From Arion vulgaris (lineage: Eukaryota; Mollusca; Gastropoda; Stylommatophora; Arionidae): DNA of 64,000 nucleotides. Both the position numbers and the translations under genes were made by a program. The notes beneath the pieces are model-generated. The model did no database searches. It saw only the letters and a program-made list of their open reading frames with translations, and was not told the DNA's origin. The stretch is taken from contig CM036756.1 of NCBI GenBank assembly GCA_020796225.1, positions 58,310,616 through 58,374,615 of the forward strand, in the 5' to 3' direction. This document shows, piece after piece, positions 51,943-61,665 of this stretch (the first letter of the stretch is position 1; each line of letters starts with the position of its first letter).

Positions 51943-52914
51943 GGGGACTATGTGGCGTAGAGGTTAGGTGCTCGTCTCTCGTGCCAAAGGTACCAGGTTC
52001 GCTCACTCGTGGAGCCATCTGGATATATTTTTTCAGAGATACCTGATCTCAGTGTAGAGTTCCTAGTTCTATCAGAGATGCCTGATCTCAGTGTAGAGTT
52101 CCTAGTTCTATCAGAGATGCCTGACCTCAGTGTAGAGTTCCTAATTCTATCAGAGATGCCTGATCTCAGTGTAGAGTTCCTAATTCTATCAGAGATGCCT
52201 GATCTCAGTGTAGAGTTCCTAGTCCTATCAGAGATGCCTGATCTCAGTGTAGAGTTCCTAGTCATATCAGAGATGCCTGATCTTAGTGTAGAGTTCCTAG
52301 TTCTATCAGAGATGCCTGATCTCAGTGTAGAGTTCCTAGTCCTATCAGAGATGCCTGATCTCAGTGCAGTGTTCCTAGTCCTATCAGAGATGCCTGATCT
52401 CAGTGTAGAGTTCCTAGTCCTATCAGAGATGCCTGATCTCAGTGTAGAGTTCCTAGTCCTATCAGAGATGCCTGATCTCAGTGTAGAGTTCCTAGTCATA
52501 TCAGAGATACCTGATCTCAGTGTATAGTTCCTAGTCCTATCAGAGATACCTATCTCAGTGTAGAGTTTCTAGTACTATCAGAGATACCTATCTCAGTGTA
52601 GAGTTCCTAGTCTATCAGAGATGGACGATAAAACGTAGATACCCTGTACAATTTGATCACGTAAAATACCCCTTGAAAGTTCCAAATCGAGAGGAGCAGG
52701 CCAGAAAGCCGCTGTACGAACAAAATTCATTAGAAAATATTTTTTTTTAATTCCTACAGAACTGTTTTCACCATCTTCAAAATTACATCGGTTACTCAAG
52801 ACGGTGTTACGGAGTTCGTGCACTGTAGTTGAGATATTCCTGTGTAAAAAAAGAAATCGAAGCACACATGGTTACTCACCGAAATGCAATGATGATGAGT
52901 TTGATCAATCAATC
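51943..52914 (+). mobile_element. SINE S2, copy 9, inflated by a minisatellite
   Basis: Best S2 head: GGGGACTATGTGGCGTAGAG with A box TGGCGTAGAGGTTAGGTGCT and B box CAGGTTCGCTC at tRNA spacing. Then an internal segment repeated about 15 times, then the normal body (GATGGACGATAAAACGTAGA, GAGGAGCAGGCCAGAAAGCC) and the (ATCA)n tail. Expected length without the array is about 430 bp; here it is 972 bp. Confidence 0.9.
52035..52622 (+). repeat. 39 bp minisatellite grown within SINE S2
   Basis: About 15 units of CAGAGATGCCTGATCTCAGT plus GTAGAGTTCCTAGTCCTAT. Because 39 is a multiple of three, open frames of 172 codons (plus) and 183 codons (minus) run through it, each a 13-residue repeat. The last units have lost 1-2 bases. 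The unit corresponds to a single-copy segment in other S2 copies, bounded there by AGAGATC and GGAGAC. Confidence 0.93.
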
Positions 52915-53029
52915 TCTGGAGCGAAAGGCTAGCACCTTACCTTCACGTCACAGAGACACGCAAAATGGTGTATAAGAAAGAAAGACAAACGGTAAAAGTC
53001 CCATGTTTTGTGCAAATATATATTGTATA

Positions 53030-53515
53030 GTGCTGGCATTCCAAGCATGCACACCTTACTGAGTCAGCGACGTCTGAGATGGCTGGGACACGTGTGCCGT
53101 ATGAGCGATGATAGAATCCCAAAGAACATTCTATATGGTCAACTCGCATATAGTGCTAGACAGCATGGACGTCCATTATTACGCTTCATTGACACCTGCA
53201 AGCGTGATCTAACTTCATGCGGCATAGACAAAGAACACTGGGAGCAGCTGGCCAAAGAAAGGCAAGCATGGCGAGCGGCAGTGAGGGGCGGCTCAAAAAG
53301 AAAAGAAGAAAAACAACATCACATGTGGAGGCAAAAGAGAGCAGAGAGAACATCCTATGTATCGGCTCTAGTCTCCAGTTTTACCTGCAGCAACTGTAGC
53401 AACGATTGCCCCTCCATAATAGGCCATTACAGCCACAAGAAACGTTGTGATTCAGCACAAAACATACTACGTGACGCAACACCTATTGTCTCCTGAGACA
53501 AAGAGGCCAATGAAT
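53030..53515 (+). mobile_element. LINE LH, C terminus with zinc finger, copy 3 (open)
   Basis: A 162-codon frame (53008-53496) reads LLSQRRLRWLGHVCRMSDDR, PKNILYGQLAYSARQHGRPL, LRFIDTCKRDLTSCGI, EHWEQLAKERQAWRAAVRGG, then CSNCSNDCPSIIGHYSHKKRC, a C2HC version of the C2H2 finger found at the end of certain LINE polymerases, followed by a stop and (AATG)n tail. No frameshift over 480 bp makes it one of the least decayed coding pieces here. The rest of the polymerase is missing by 5' truncation. Confidence 0.92.
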
Positions 53516-53618
53516 GAATGAATATTGTATATCACTATGCTACTGTTCTAGACATAATAAATGCCATGATTCTATCCACAAAGACAAACATGAGCCCAAA
53601 CGTACACATTTTAAATGG

Positions 53619-53858
53619 CAAAACACGTAATCACAAAGTACTATAGTTTTACAAATTACAAAAACAATGACAAAATACAGCAACGTTTCGACCAACAAGG
53701 CCTTTATCAAGCAAACGAACAACAAGGCCTTGTTGGTCGAAACGTTGCTATATTTTGTCATTGTTTTTGTAATTTGTAAAACTACAGTACTTGTGATTAC
53801 GTGTTTTGCCAATCAAATAGTTTTACTGCAGTCTCATATATATTTTGTGAATATTTCG
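53619..53858. mobile_element. PLE-derived inverted-terminus element 2, 13 bp TSD
   Basis: acattttaaatgg (53606-53618) and acatttttaatgg (53859-53871), 12 of 13 equal. Arms 53617-53702 and 53726-53810 are about 85 bp and nearly perfect inverted copies of the PLE1 3' terminus (GGCCTTGTTGGTCGAAACGT, AAACTACAGTACTT, ACGTGTTTTGCC). The loop holds TTTATCAAGCAAACGAAC. The right side extends through AATCAAATAGTTTTACTGCA as in PLE1. Confidence 0.88.
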
Positions 53859-53871
53859 ACATTTTTAATGG

Positions 53872-54140
53872 AAGCATGAACATTTAACAAGGCAGTGGAA
53901 AATATATGTTTCTGAATATAAATGTTACAGAAGTGTCCTCCGTATATCATGGACAGAAGATAACAAAAGATCTATCCAGAAAGAACTCAAAGTCAAAGAA
54001 AACTGGCTGATGCTTCAAATAGAAATAAGATAATTGAAGTATTTTGAACTCATTAAGAGACACGTGAGGTTGGAGAAGATTATTATGTCAGGAGGCATCT
54101 CGGCAATCAGAAGAAGACGAATACTACAAAGAAAGGGGTT
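53872..54140 (+). mobile_element. LINE LD, copy 5, left part
   Basis: From AAGCATGAACATTTAACAAG to GAAAGGGGTT. Fragments read LEKIIMSGGI and EYFELIKRHVR-like residues. Continues at 54549. Confidence 0.8.
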
Positions 54141-54535
54141 AAACACGTATTACAAGTACTGTAGTTTACAAATTACAAAAACAATGACAAAATACAGCAA
54201 CGTTTCGACAACAAGGCCTTTATCAAGCAAACGAACAAACAGGAGTGACAAATTAAATGAAACACAAATGGACGACCAAATACAAACGTATCTAAGGATC
54301 CTTAGATACGTTTCCTAGATACGTCTCTAGAAACGTCTCCTTAGATACGTTTGTATTTGGTCGTCCATTTGTGTTTCATTTATTTGTCACTCCTGTTGTT
54401 CGTTTGCTGATAAAACCTTGTTGGTCGAAACTTGCTATATTTGTCATTGTTTTTGTAATTTGTAAAACTACAGTACTTGTAATTACGTGTTTTGCCAATC
54501 AAATAGTTTTACTGCAGTTCCATATATATATACTG
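54141..54535. mobile_element. PLE-derived inverted-terminus element 3, 13 bp TSD
   Basis: aaagaaaggggtt at 54128-54140 and 54536-54548, exact, inside LINE LD. Arms about 54142-54297 and 54339-54491 are inverted copies of the last 200 bp of PLE1, including GGTCGTCCATTTGTGTTTCA. The centre has an AAGGATCCTT palindrome and repeated AGATACGT steps. The right end carries on to the PLE terminus GCAGTTCCATATATATATAC. No coding part. Confidence 0.9.
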
Positions 54536-54548
54536 AAAGAAAGGGGTT

Positions 54549-54690
54549 CAAGATGTAGCTGATGGTTTGAACATGACATCTGTAGAATCGGAATAAATGG
54601 CCTATAAGAGAGAGAAATTCCATAGAACTGTTAGGGTGGTAAAGTTCTACTCAGAACGAGCTATTTGATAAGGATGATGAGATAAATGCT
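54549..54690 (+). mobile_element. LINE LD, copy 5, right part
   Basis: CAAGATGTAGCTGATGGTTT, then GGCCTATAAGAGAGAGAAAT and GGGTGGTAAAGTTCTACTCA, ending TTGATAAGGATGATGAG. Completes the LD terminus after the PLE-derived insertion. Confidence 0.83.
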
Positions 54691-54889
54691 ATGGGAGGGA
54701 TTAGCGTACTGCATAAGCATTAGCATATCGACTCGGTTACAAGAGGTTTGAGAGCTCCACCTCACATTCGATGTTTTGCACGCGAGGAAAGTAATTGGTT
54801 CTCCTAGCTTATGCACACTAGGGTCTAGAAATGTCAAGGAAGAGGCACTTCACGCTCTCTCTCACTCATGCATTTTTTACCCCGATTGG

Positions 54890-55162
54890 GACATAAGTCC
54901 TCAATCAATTTATGCCAAGTCGTTCTATCTGTAGCTATCTCCTGTGGCTCCCTCCCCCAGCTTCTCTGTATAGTCTTAATCTCTGCCTCCAAATCTCTCC
55001 CTCATGTTTTTTAGGCATCCCTCTCTTTCGTTTTCGCTGTGGGTTCCAGGAAAAGGCCCTTCTTGTTATATTTCCCACGAATTTTCTCAAGGTTGTCCTA
55101 TTCAGCGCAAGCATCTTTTTTAACCTCTTGGTTCACTGGAATCTGTCTTATTCTATCTATAC
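54890..55162 (-). mobile_element. LINE LI, copy 4, 3' part
   Basis: In reverse reads AFSWNPQRKRKRGMPKKHEG then EIWRQRLRLYREAGGGSHRR. The coding sequence continues upstream on the minus strand beyond MITE M1 at 55612-55740, which gives NKLQTIINRRLRKI and RVTNEDRID. Confidence 0.82.
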
Positions 55163-55611
55163 CAGCGTTTCCCAAAGTGGGCGGTACCGCCCCCAGTGGG
55201 CGCTGAAGAGTTTTAGGGGGGCGATAGTGGGTTCAGAAGAAGTTGGGGGCTGTTCAGGCGATTAGGGGTCAGTGGCTCCTTAAAAAAGAAATTAATAACA
55301 AGTATTTAAAACAAAATTATTTTCGTGATTTTGCGATTGAATAATCTTTAAAAATTTGAATTCTGCATTAAATGTATCTTATGCCCGTCTTACACGATCC
55401 ATTTTTTCATCAATTTCTTATTTCATGCATATAATCATTTGAAAATTGACCATGTATTACAGAAATATATATCAATTTTCTATGTCAAAGAGAAAATAGA
55501 GCATGTATATGGAAAGGGGGCGTTAGCAAACTGTTATAATTTGGAGGGGGGCGTTACAATGTGTATATTGTGCAAAGTGGGCGGTGGGTCAAAAAAGTTT
55601 GGGAATCTATG
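55163..55611 (+). mobile_element. MITE M1 (hAT-like), copy 2, nested in LINE LI, 8 bp TSD
   Basis: 449 bp, CAGCGTTTCCCAAAGTGGGC to AAAGTTTGGGAATCTATG. The TSD atctatac is exact (55155-55162 and 55612-55619). Termini and inner blocks (TGATTTTGCGATTGAATAAT, ATATATATCAATTTTCTATG) equal the other copies. Removing it leaves a continuous LINE reading on the minus strand. Confidence 0.93.
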
Positions 55612-55740
55612 ATCTATACGATCCTCATTTGTGACTCTATCATACCATCTATTTTCCGCAGACGCCGGTTGATGATTGTTTGCAATTTATTCTTTATTAT
55701 TTTAGTCGTTCTTATGGAACAGTTGTGTGTGTAAATATAT
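55612..55740 (-). mobile_element. LINE LI, copy 4, 5' part
   Basis: Minus-strand NKLQTIINRRLRKI followed, one frame on, by WYDRVTNEDRID, the F.NRCLR.I...W.D.I.NEDL stretch of LINE ends. Confidence 0.78.
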
Positions 55741-55944
55741 GATACCACCCCTTTACTTGCTACACGTTTTGTTGTAATATTATAATTCCACAAAAAGAAG
55801 CAACGATGAGAAAGTAGACAAGAAGACACACATGATACATATCAGTTCTGTATCATTAGCGAATATGTAAGTTACCAACATAACTAATGAACAGTACAAT
55901 TGAAATAGAAGTGGTGTGGCTTCATGTTTGTCTAGACTAGTGAT

Positions 55945-56110
55945 AATCATCCTCATCATCATGTGTCATTGCATAGGCGATCATAGATTCAACAAACGTC
56001 TTTCCCTGCAGGCTATTCAGGATTATCTCTTTGTGTCACTTTCGCTGTCTCTCTGTCGTCGTCTGTACGTCTTCTATTTTATTTAATTGGTTATCACAGT
56101 GCTTTCTAAA
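55945..56110 (-). mobile_element. LINE LE 3' end, copy 3
   Basis: Reverse of LE: (ATC)n, then GTCATTGCATAGGCGATCAT and TATTCAGGATTATCTCTTTG. Worn compared with 57960. Confidence 0.6.
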
Positions 56111-56136
56111 TCTCTCTTTTAAAAAAAAAAAACCGG

Positions 56137-56580
56137 GTTTTAAAGCCGAAGGATTGCCTTCATCGCACCAGTTTCAACCCACATGGATGCCAGTGCCCAG
56201 CGTGTTCTTAGCGCGTTGACTACGGTGACTAGTCTCTGTAGTTCGGGTTCAACTCCGCGGACTGGCAAAAAGCTACAGGTTCCCCAGATTTACGGTGTTC
56301 GTGGCACCGAGCCGAAGGGTTACGATGTCCATGACACGAGCCGAAGAGCTTTCAGCTCAAGTGCTTCTGGATCGGAAAAAAAATCCACATGGATCGGTCC
56401 TTCTGTGCAGAAATCGCACGCCACCTGCCGAGAGTATTTCGCAAAGCACGAAATCCGTAGCTCTAGCAACAATCCTAGGGGTCTCTGGAAAAAACTGCAC
56501 CCTCAACAGAACGGCGCGGTCCGGATTCGAATCCACGACCTTCGACTCGCAAGGCAGAGGGCAAAGGCAAAATTCTAAGC
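56137..56580 (-). mobile_element. SINE S8, copy 4, split by SINE S1
   Basis: Left part to 56188 (TTTTAAAGCCGAAGGATTGC), right part from 56385 (ATGGATCGGTCCTTCTGTGC, ATCCGTAGCTCTAGCAACAA, TCTCTGGAAAAAACTGC). The head at the right, in reverse, has the B box GGATTCGAATCCGGACC. This is the most complete S8. Confidence 0.85.
56189..56384 (+). mobile_element. SINE S1, copy 5, nested in S8, 10 bp TSD
   Basis: ccacatggat at 56179-56188 and 56385-56394, exact. Head GCCAGTGCCCAGCGTGTTC, B box GGTTCAACTCC, two internal units, A8 tail. Confidence 0.93.
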
Positions 56581-56815
56581 AAATGCAAAGGCAAAATTCT
56601 TCATCTCTCTTTCTCATCACATATAAAAATGAAGGGCTGCATATTTCTTATATCGATAACGTTTTCTCTGTGTTTCGACCTCTTTCAGCAGATAAACAAT
56701 AATCATTTCATCAGTCTATGGAAATCTTAAAATTCTCCTGTAAAATCGCATCTATGCTGACTATAGAAACCTGTCACAGACAATTGTAAATACTCGTTGC
56801 TGCACATTTTATTCA

Positions 56816-57018
56816 AAGCCACGATAGTGTAGTAGTTAGTGCTCTCGTTTCTTGAGTTCAATTCTACAGTTGGAGTGGTATTGTTTTCGTTTTCGCTATG
56901 CTATCAGATCGACCCTGCCTCAACTAGGTACCAGAAAACATTAGAACTAAGTCGGCCGACGTGATATTGACTACATCACCATGAAAATATGTGCCATAGT
57001 ATACCTCGTGGTATGGTA
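56816..57018 (+). mobile_element. SINE S4, copy 7
   Basis: Head AGCCACGATAGTGTAGTAGT, B box GAGTTCAATTCTAC, ATCAGATCGACCCTGCCTC, AACTAGGTACCAG, ending CCTCGTGGTATGGTAAAGG. The tail-side block matches the GTGGTATATAGGG end of other copies in reverse. Confidence 0.82.
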
Positions 57019-57025
57019 AAGGGTG

Positions 57026-57280
57026 AACGTCTGTAGCTCAAGCGGTAGTGAGCTGATCACGAACAAGCGTGTCTGGTTCAAACCCCACGAGCGGGTAAAT
57101 TTGGAAACAAATTCGTTTCCGTGGGATTTTTACCAAAGGTGAAAATAGACCTCACCGTTCAGAAAGCAATGACAAACTACTGAACGTATAAGTGGTGCCT
57201 AGAAAATCAACGACTCGTTTACTGTGGTTGATAGCTACGTCCTTTAGGATATGCCACGAATTTCATTTTTTCATAGTATC
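57026..57280 (+). mobile_element. SINE S3, copy 9
   Basis: Head ACGTCTGTAGCTCAAGCGGT with A box TAGCTCAAGCGGT and B box GGTTCAAACCCC; CAACGACTCGTTTACTGTGG; tail ATGCCACGAATTTCATTTTT. Starts 8 bp after S4. Confidence 0.87.
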
Positions 57281-57487
57281 TGATTCTTCCTTATCGTCTA
57301 TAGTCTATACGGAACACTCAATCTTTGATACTAAAAGAACATAACAAACACAAGCGGCAAATAACAAGAGTAAATGTTTTTACATTATAATTTCTTGAAT
57401 ACACATTTAATTTTGTATTCATTGTATGTTTAATTTGTCTTTTATTATGCAGCACTGGTATATCTAGTTAGTAAAGAAAAACCTTTT

Positions 57488-57640
57488 GTTTGTTGTTTGC
57501 GCTCATTCTTATCAACCAACTTAATCACTCTTTTGGGATCTATGTGATTTGCACCGAGAATGTAAGTATGTTGCACCACCGTTAGGCCCCTACAGCATGC
57601 AAGACAGGCACATCCTAATTGAGGTCAAATGTTATGTATC
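57488..57640 (-). mobile_element. SINE S5, copy 5 (fragment)
   Basis: TTTGCGCTCATTCTTATCAA, CTTAATCACTCTTTTGGGAT, ATGTTGCACCACCGTTAGGC: the 3' half of S5 in reverse, more diverged than the other copies. Confidence 0.7.
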
Positions 57641-57959
57641 GTATTCAACTGAGCACACATTAGTATAAATAAGTAAATGTAAGGTTTTACAAAATAGAAA
57701 AACCTCACTTAAAATACCACAACAAGTTATACTGTAGCATGGTATCAGATCTAACAGTTCATAGTGAGACCACCATAGCTAACTCATGTCAAAATAAACT
57801 AGTTACTTGTCAGTGTATTTGCTACAATCATAGTTTCCTTAACTTGTCTGTCCATCCAGTCACATAGCTTATGTATAAGACCCTGTCTATTTGTCACAGA
57901 GATTTGGTTTTACAGAAGAATGATGAGAATTTCTTGAACTGCTAAATTCACATGGGTAA
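57641..57959. other. No gene recognised
   Basis: AT-rich DNA without recognisable content. Confidence 0.4.
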
Positions 57960-58250
57960 GGTGCTCAATGAGATCAAGACACGGAGAAAGCTTATCATCA
58001 ATATAATAAAGACGTTGTCATCATTTTCGGGCATGTGATGAGGAAGGGAGGTTTAGAACACATTGTGACAATCGGTAAAATCGAGGGTAGACGAGACAGA
58101 GGTAGGCAGAGAGAGAAAATGTTGGATAGCCTGACTTCATGGCACGGTAGAACGTCAACATTTGAGTTGACAGCAAACGCCAAAGATAGAGATTTGATGA
58201 GATTCATAATCGCCTTCCCCAGTCGGCACGGACCTTGATGATGATGATGG
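57960..58250 (+). mobile_element. LINE LE, C-terminal end, copy 4 (best)
   Basis: A 67-codon frame (58035-58238) reads MRKGGLEHIVTIGKIEGRRD, RGRQREKMLDSLTSWHG and ANAKDRDLMRFIIAF, the well-known FGHV.RK..LE....GKIEGRR.RGRQR...LD.L end of a LINE group widespread in animals. FGHV itself lies in the previous frame. Ends (GAT)n. Confidence 0.87.
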
Positions 58251-58331
58251 CGATTTGTACGATTTTATAGGAAGAGAATAAAGAGTTTTAAGAACACAAA
58301 GGGATCTAGCTAGTGTTCTTCATACGCTCGC

Positions 58332-58772
58332 CTGTAGGGCTAGGCAACCTGTAGGGCTAGGCAACCTGTAGGGCTAGGCAACCTGTAGGGCTAGGCAACC
58401 TGTAGGGCTAGGCAATCTGTAGGGCTAGGCAACCTGTAGAGCTAGGCAACCTGTAGGGCTAGGCAACCTGTAGGGCTAGGCAACCTGTAGGGCTAGGCAA
58501 TCTGTAGGTCTAGGCAACCTGTAGGGCTAGGCAACCTGTAGGGCTAGGCACCTGTAGGGCTAGGCAACCTTTAGGGCTAGGCAACCTGTAGGGCTAGGCA
58601 ACCTGTAGGTCTAGGCAACCTGTAGGGTTAGGCAACCTGTAGTGCTAGGCAACCTGTAGGGCTAGGCAACCTGTAGGGCTAGGCAACCTGTAGGGCTAGG
58701 CAACCTGTAGGGCTAGGCAACCTGTAGGGCTAGGCAACCTGTAGGGCTAGGCAACCTGTAGGGCTAGGCAAT
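58332..58772 (+). repeat. 17 bp minisatellite, about 26 copies
   Basis: Unit CCTGTAGGGCTAGGCAA, GC-rich unlike its surroundings. Variants (CAATCTG, GGTCTAGG, GGTTAGG, AGAGCTAGG) recur in spaced positions, for example CAATCTGTAG near 58412 and 58500, hinting at multi-unit copying. No longer spacer between units, so not CRISPR. Confidence 0.95.
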
Positions 58773-58984
58773 GAATGCCGTAAGAAATAACAGTATGTGG
58801 TTCGACTCCTGTATTTGATCATTTGTTTTTCCGCAATCCCTAACATTTGATCACTGTCTATTTATTGATCATACGATTTTATAACGCTGCAATACGATTT
58901 GAAAAAGTAACATCAATTTCTCAGTGAAGATCAATCAAGCTATATTTGTCGTTAGTAATATCGATTCTATTGTGTGATTGTAAG

Positions 58985-59228
58985 AAAATCGGGAATATCC
59001 GTAACAGGACGTAGCCATCAACCACAGTAAACGAATCGTTGATTTTTCTAAACACCACTTATACTTCCAATGGTTTGCCATTGCTTCCTGGACGTTGAGA
59101 TCTATTATTACCTTTCGTACAAATCCCACGGAAACGAATTTGCTTCCAAACGTGTCCACCTCGGAGTTTGAACCAGATACGCTTGGGTTGTGATCGAGAT
59201 CACTACCGCTTAAGCTACAGACGCCCAT
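58985..59228 (-). mobile_element. SINE S3, copy 10
   Basis: GCCATCAACCACAGTAAACG, TTTTTCTAAACACCACTTA, CGGAGTTTGAACCAGATACG, then the head CTACAGACGCCCA in reverse. Good copy. Confidence 0.85.
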
Positions 59229-59235
59229 TTGCTTG

Positions 59236-59350
59236 TACAGTAATAACGATATAGAGAGATTAATAAAGAAATAGAGAGATTAATAAAGATATAGAGAGAT
59301 TAATAAAGATATAGAGAGATTAATAAAGATATAGAGAGGTTAATAAAGAA
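59236..59350. repeat. 20 bp tandem repeat, 5.5 copies
   Basis: Unit GATATAGAGAGATTAATAAA, starting right after the SINE head. Nearly identical units. Confidence 0.9.
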
Positions 59351-59499
59351 ATAGAGAGAAAAATACAGACTTTTAAACATAAATATTAGAGAAGGATTAA
59401 GCTGATTTCTCTTCCCCCACCCCCAAAAACGAGTTTTGCAAAAATAAACGAATTTGTTAGGACAAGAATAACTAAGCTGGAATGTCAACAGGAAACAAT

Positions 59500-59694
59500 T
59501 GAAACGTCTAAAGCTCGCATGGTTCAGGCATGTAATCAGTCACGACTTCATTTCAAACACATTCCTTCAGGGAATAGTTGAGTGTGAAAGGAGAAGAGGA
59601 CGGAAAAACATCATTGGGTCATAAGATCATGGATTGGTCTGGAAAGGACTTTACCACACTCATCCGCTTTGAAGAGAAAAGAAATCGTTGAGAT
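59500..59694 (+). mobile_element. LINE LM, C-terminal fragment
   Basis: Reads KRLKLAWFRHVISHDFISNT then FLQGIVECERRRGRKNIIGS, matching the KLAWFGHV.RHDSL..TILQG..EGGRRRGRQ end of a common LINE group (G to R at the GH box). Only copy in the window. Confidence 0.78.
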
Positions 59695-60430
59695 TCCCGA
59701 TATGAGAATAAATATCGACAAAACCGAAGTAATGACATTCGCTAGAGAGGAAAACACTACCAATATCTCCATTGATAAACATTCATTAAAACAAGTCCCG
59801 TACTTTACCTATCTCGAGAGTCTTTTTTTTCCTCAAACGGAATACTAACTAACGAAAGTCAACATTGATGCAACCAAAAAAATCAATTAATATGACAAAT
59901 GGCGCCAGTTTAAAAATGCATATAGGTCACAATGAAAACAAAAAGAGCATTGTTCAACACAATCTTTCTTCCAACATTTTGCTATCGGTGAAAAACCTGG
60001 ACACTGACAATAAATGATAGAAGAAAACTAGTCACGACAGAAATGAAGTTTCTACGCAGAATGCTGGGAGTAATAAGAAGAGACCAGTTTAGAAATGAAA
60101 ACATCAGGAAAAAGTGGGTACAACATCAGTACTGAGCTTTATCAAGAAACAAATTAAATGGTCCCGCCACATAAGCAGATTACCAACAGACGAGTCTCAA
60201 AGAGCAATGTTACTTCAATACAATGGATTCAAAGCAAAAGGCCGGCGACCCAAAAGTTCGACCTGAGAGATAACAGAGACGACGAAAGACACTGTTTATG
60301 AAGTGCACACAAAAGACCGTTCTAGAAATCTATTATTATCCTAATGCTGTTAGGCAAAAAAGGATTGGAGAAAAGAAAAAGAAGAAAGAAAAGAAATCGT
60401 TGCAGCAGCTCTGTGCAACCCGGCGTCCTC
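59695..60430 (+). mobile_element. LINE LF, C-terminal half, copy 3
   Basis: Reads NIDKTEVMTFAREENTTNIS near 59710, later HISRLPTDESQRAMLLQYNG, FKAKGRRPKSST and YEVHTKDRSRN, ending KEEERKEIVAAALCN. The active-site part lies upstream and is missing. Several frameshifts. Confidence 0.8.
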
Positions 60431-60699
60431 GAACGCCATGATCCCGGTGCCCAATTTTGCTACGTTTATCAAAATTTCAAGAAATTAAATATTTCTGAAT
60501 AACAGTTTTTTTTTTCATAAGCACAAATGTTTTGTAACTAAAGATTTAGTCGGCATTAAGTTTGCCTCTCTTATTATTTGTATTAATCTTACTATTAATA
60601 TTACTTTATTATTATTAGTAGTATTATTGCATCTGTCTCCACATCGTCAGCACGTCCACATTCATTAGTGAGATACTCTGGCTGGAGTCACAAAACTAC

Positions 60700-60997
60700 A
60701 CTCATGCGTGCATTCTGAGTGATTCATTGAGTATGATCCGAAAGGTGGAGGCTGGCTCGATGCGCAGGCAATGGATTGAATCACTACAAGCGTCAACAAT
60801 TTGCATTATTACACTTATCTTCGTACTGGGGCACATGGGTGTCGTTGTCAATGAGAGAGCAGAGATGCTTTCTGGCTCTGTCGATATATCAGGGTCCAGC
60901 CAATGGATGAGTGTCATCATTCGTCGAACCCCACAAATGAGCTGACATTTTGAACGCACTCATTGAGTGTTGCTGCAAAGAAAATTTTCGTCTAAAT
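60700..60997 (+). mobile_element. LINE LG, RNase H part, copy 3 (left)
   Basis: A 72-codon frame (60727-60945) reads RRQWIESLQASTICIITLIF and VLGHMGVVVNERAEMLSG. It corresponds to the F.PGHAGVRGNERADxLA RNase H motif, with the catalytic D replaced by E and PGHAG worn to LGHMG. It is cut by MITE M1 and continues at 61449. Confidence 0.85.
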
Positions 60998-61448
60998 CAG
61001 CGTTTCCCAAAGTGGGCGGTACCGCTCCCAGTGAGCGCTGAAGCGTTCTAGGGGTGCGATAGTGGGTTCAGACGAATTTGAGGGGTGTTCATGCGAATAG
61101 GGGTCGGTGGCTCCTTAATGAAGAATTTAATAATAAATATTTTAAATAAATTATTTTCGTGATTTTGCGATTGAATAACCATTTAAATTTTGAATTCTAC
61201 ATTTTAATTCATCTTATGCCCATCTAACACGATCCACTTTTTCATCAATTCTCAATTTCATGTATATAATTATTTGAAAATTGACCATGTATTACAGAAA
61301 TATATATCAATTTTCTATGTCAAAAGAGAAAATAGAGCATGTATATATGTGGGGAGGGGAGCGTTGCAAACTGTTATAATGTGGAGGGCGTTACAAAGTT
61401 TATGTTGTGCAAAGTGGGCGGTGGGCCGAAAAAGTTTGGGAATCTATG
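60998..61448 (+). mobile_element. MITE M1 (hAT-like), copy 3, nested in LINE LG
   Basis: 451 bp, CAGCGTTTCCCAAAGTGGGC to AAAGTTTGGGAATCTATG. Flanks gtctaaat (60990-60997) and gactaaac (61449-61456) match at 6 of 8. The LINE resumes on the far side. Confidence 0.88.
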
Positions 61449-61665
61449 GACTAAACCAATCCACGTCAACTACTATTTTGCAGGAGCTGAGATTTAACAT
61501 TCAAGTAGCAAGTAAAGAAAAGCACAAAAGGTATATGAGTATGCTCATCAATCAAAATCGAACTGGTATGTTCAGTCGCTGGATGCTGTTGGGAATATTG
61601 CGAAGGAGATCGGAGCACCTATGGGCATGTCGGGAGTGCAATGAAGATATTCTAAACTGAAAGTA
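61449..61665 (+). mobile_element. LINE LG C terminus, copy 3 (right)
   Basis: Reads LQELRFNIQVASKEKHKRYM, LINQNRTGMFSRWMLLGILR and RRSEHLWACRECNEDIL. The CxxC near the end matches CSTCN in copy 1. The open frame 61274-61660 starts inside the MITE and is chimeric. Confidence 0.85.

Noticed and set aside
51948..52527. Long open frames on both strands (172 and 183 codons) with a 13-residue repeat
   Set aside because: They are readings of a 39 bp minisatellite inside a SINE; both strands stay open because the unit is a multiple of three without stops.
58332..58772. CRISPR-like array
   Set aside because: Units are contiguous with no unique spacers, and the sequence context is animal repeats; the other arrays fail for the same reason.
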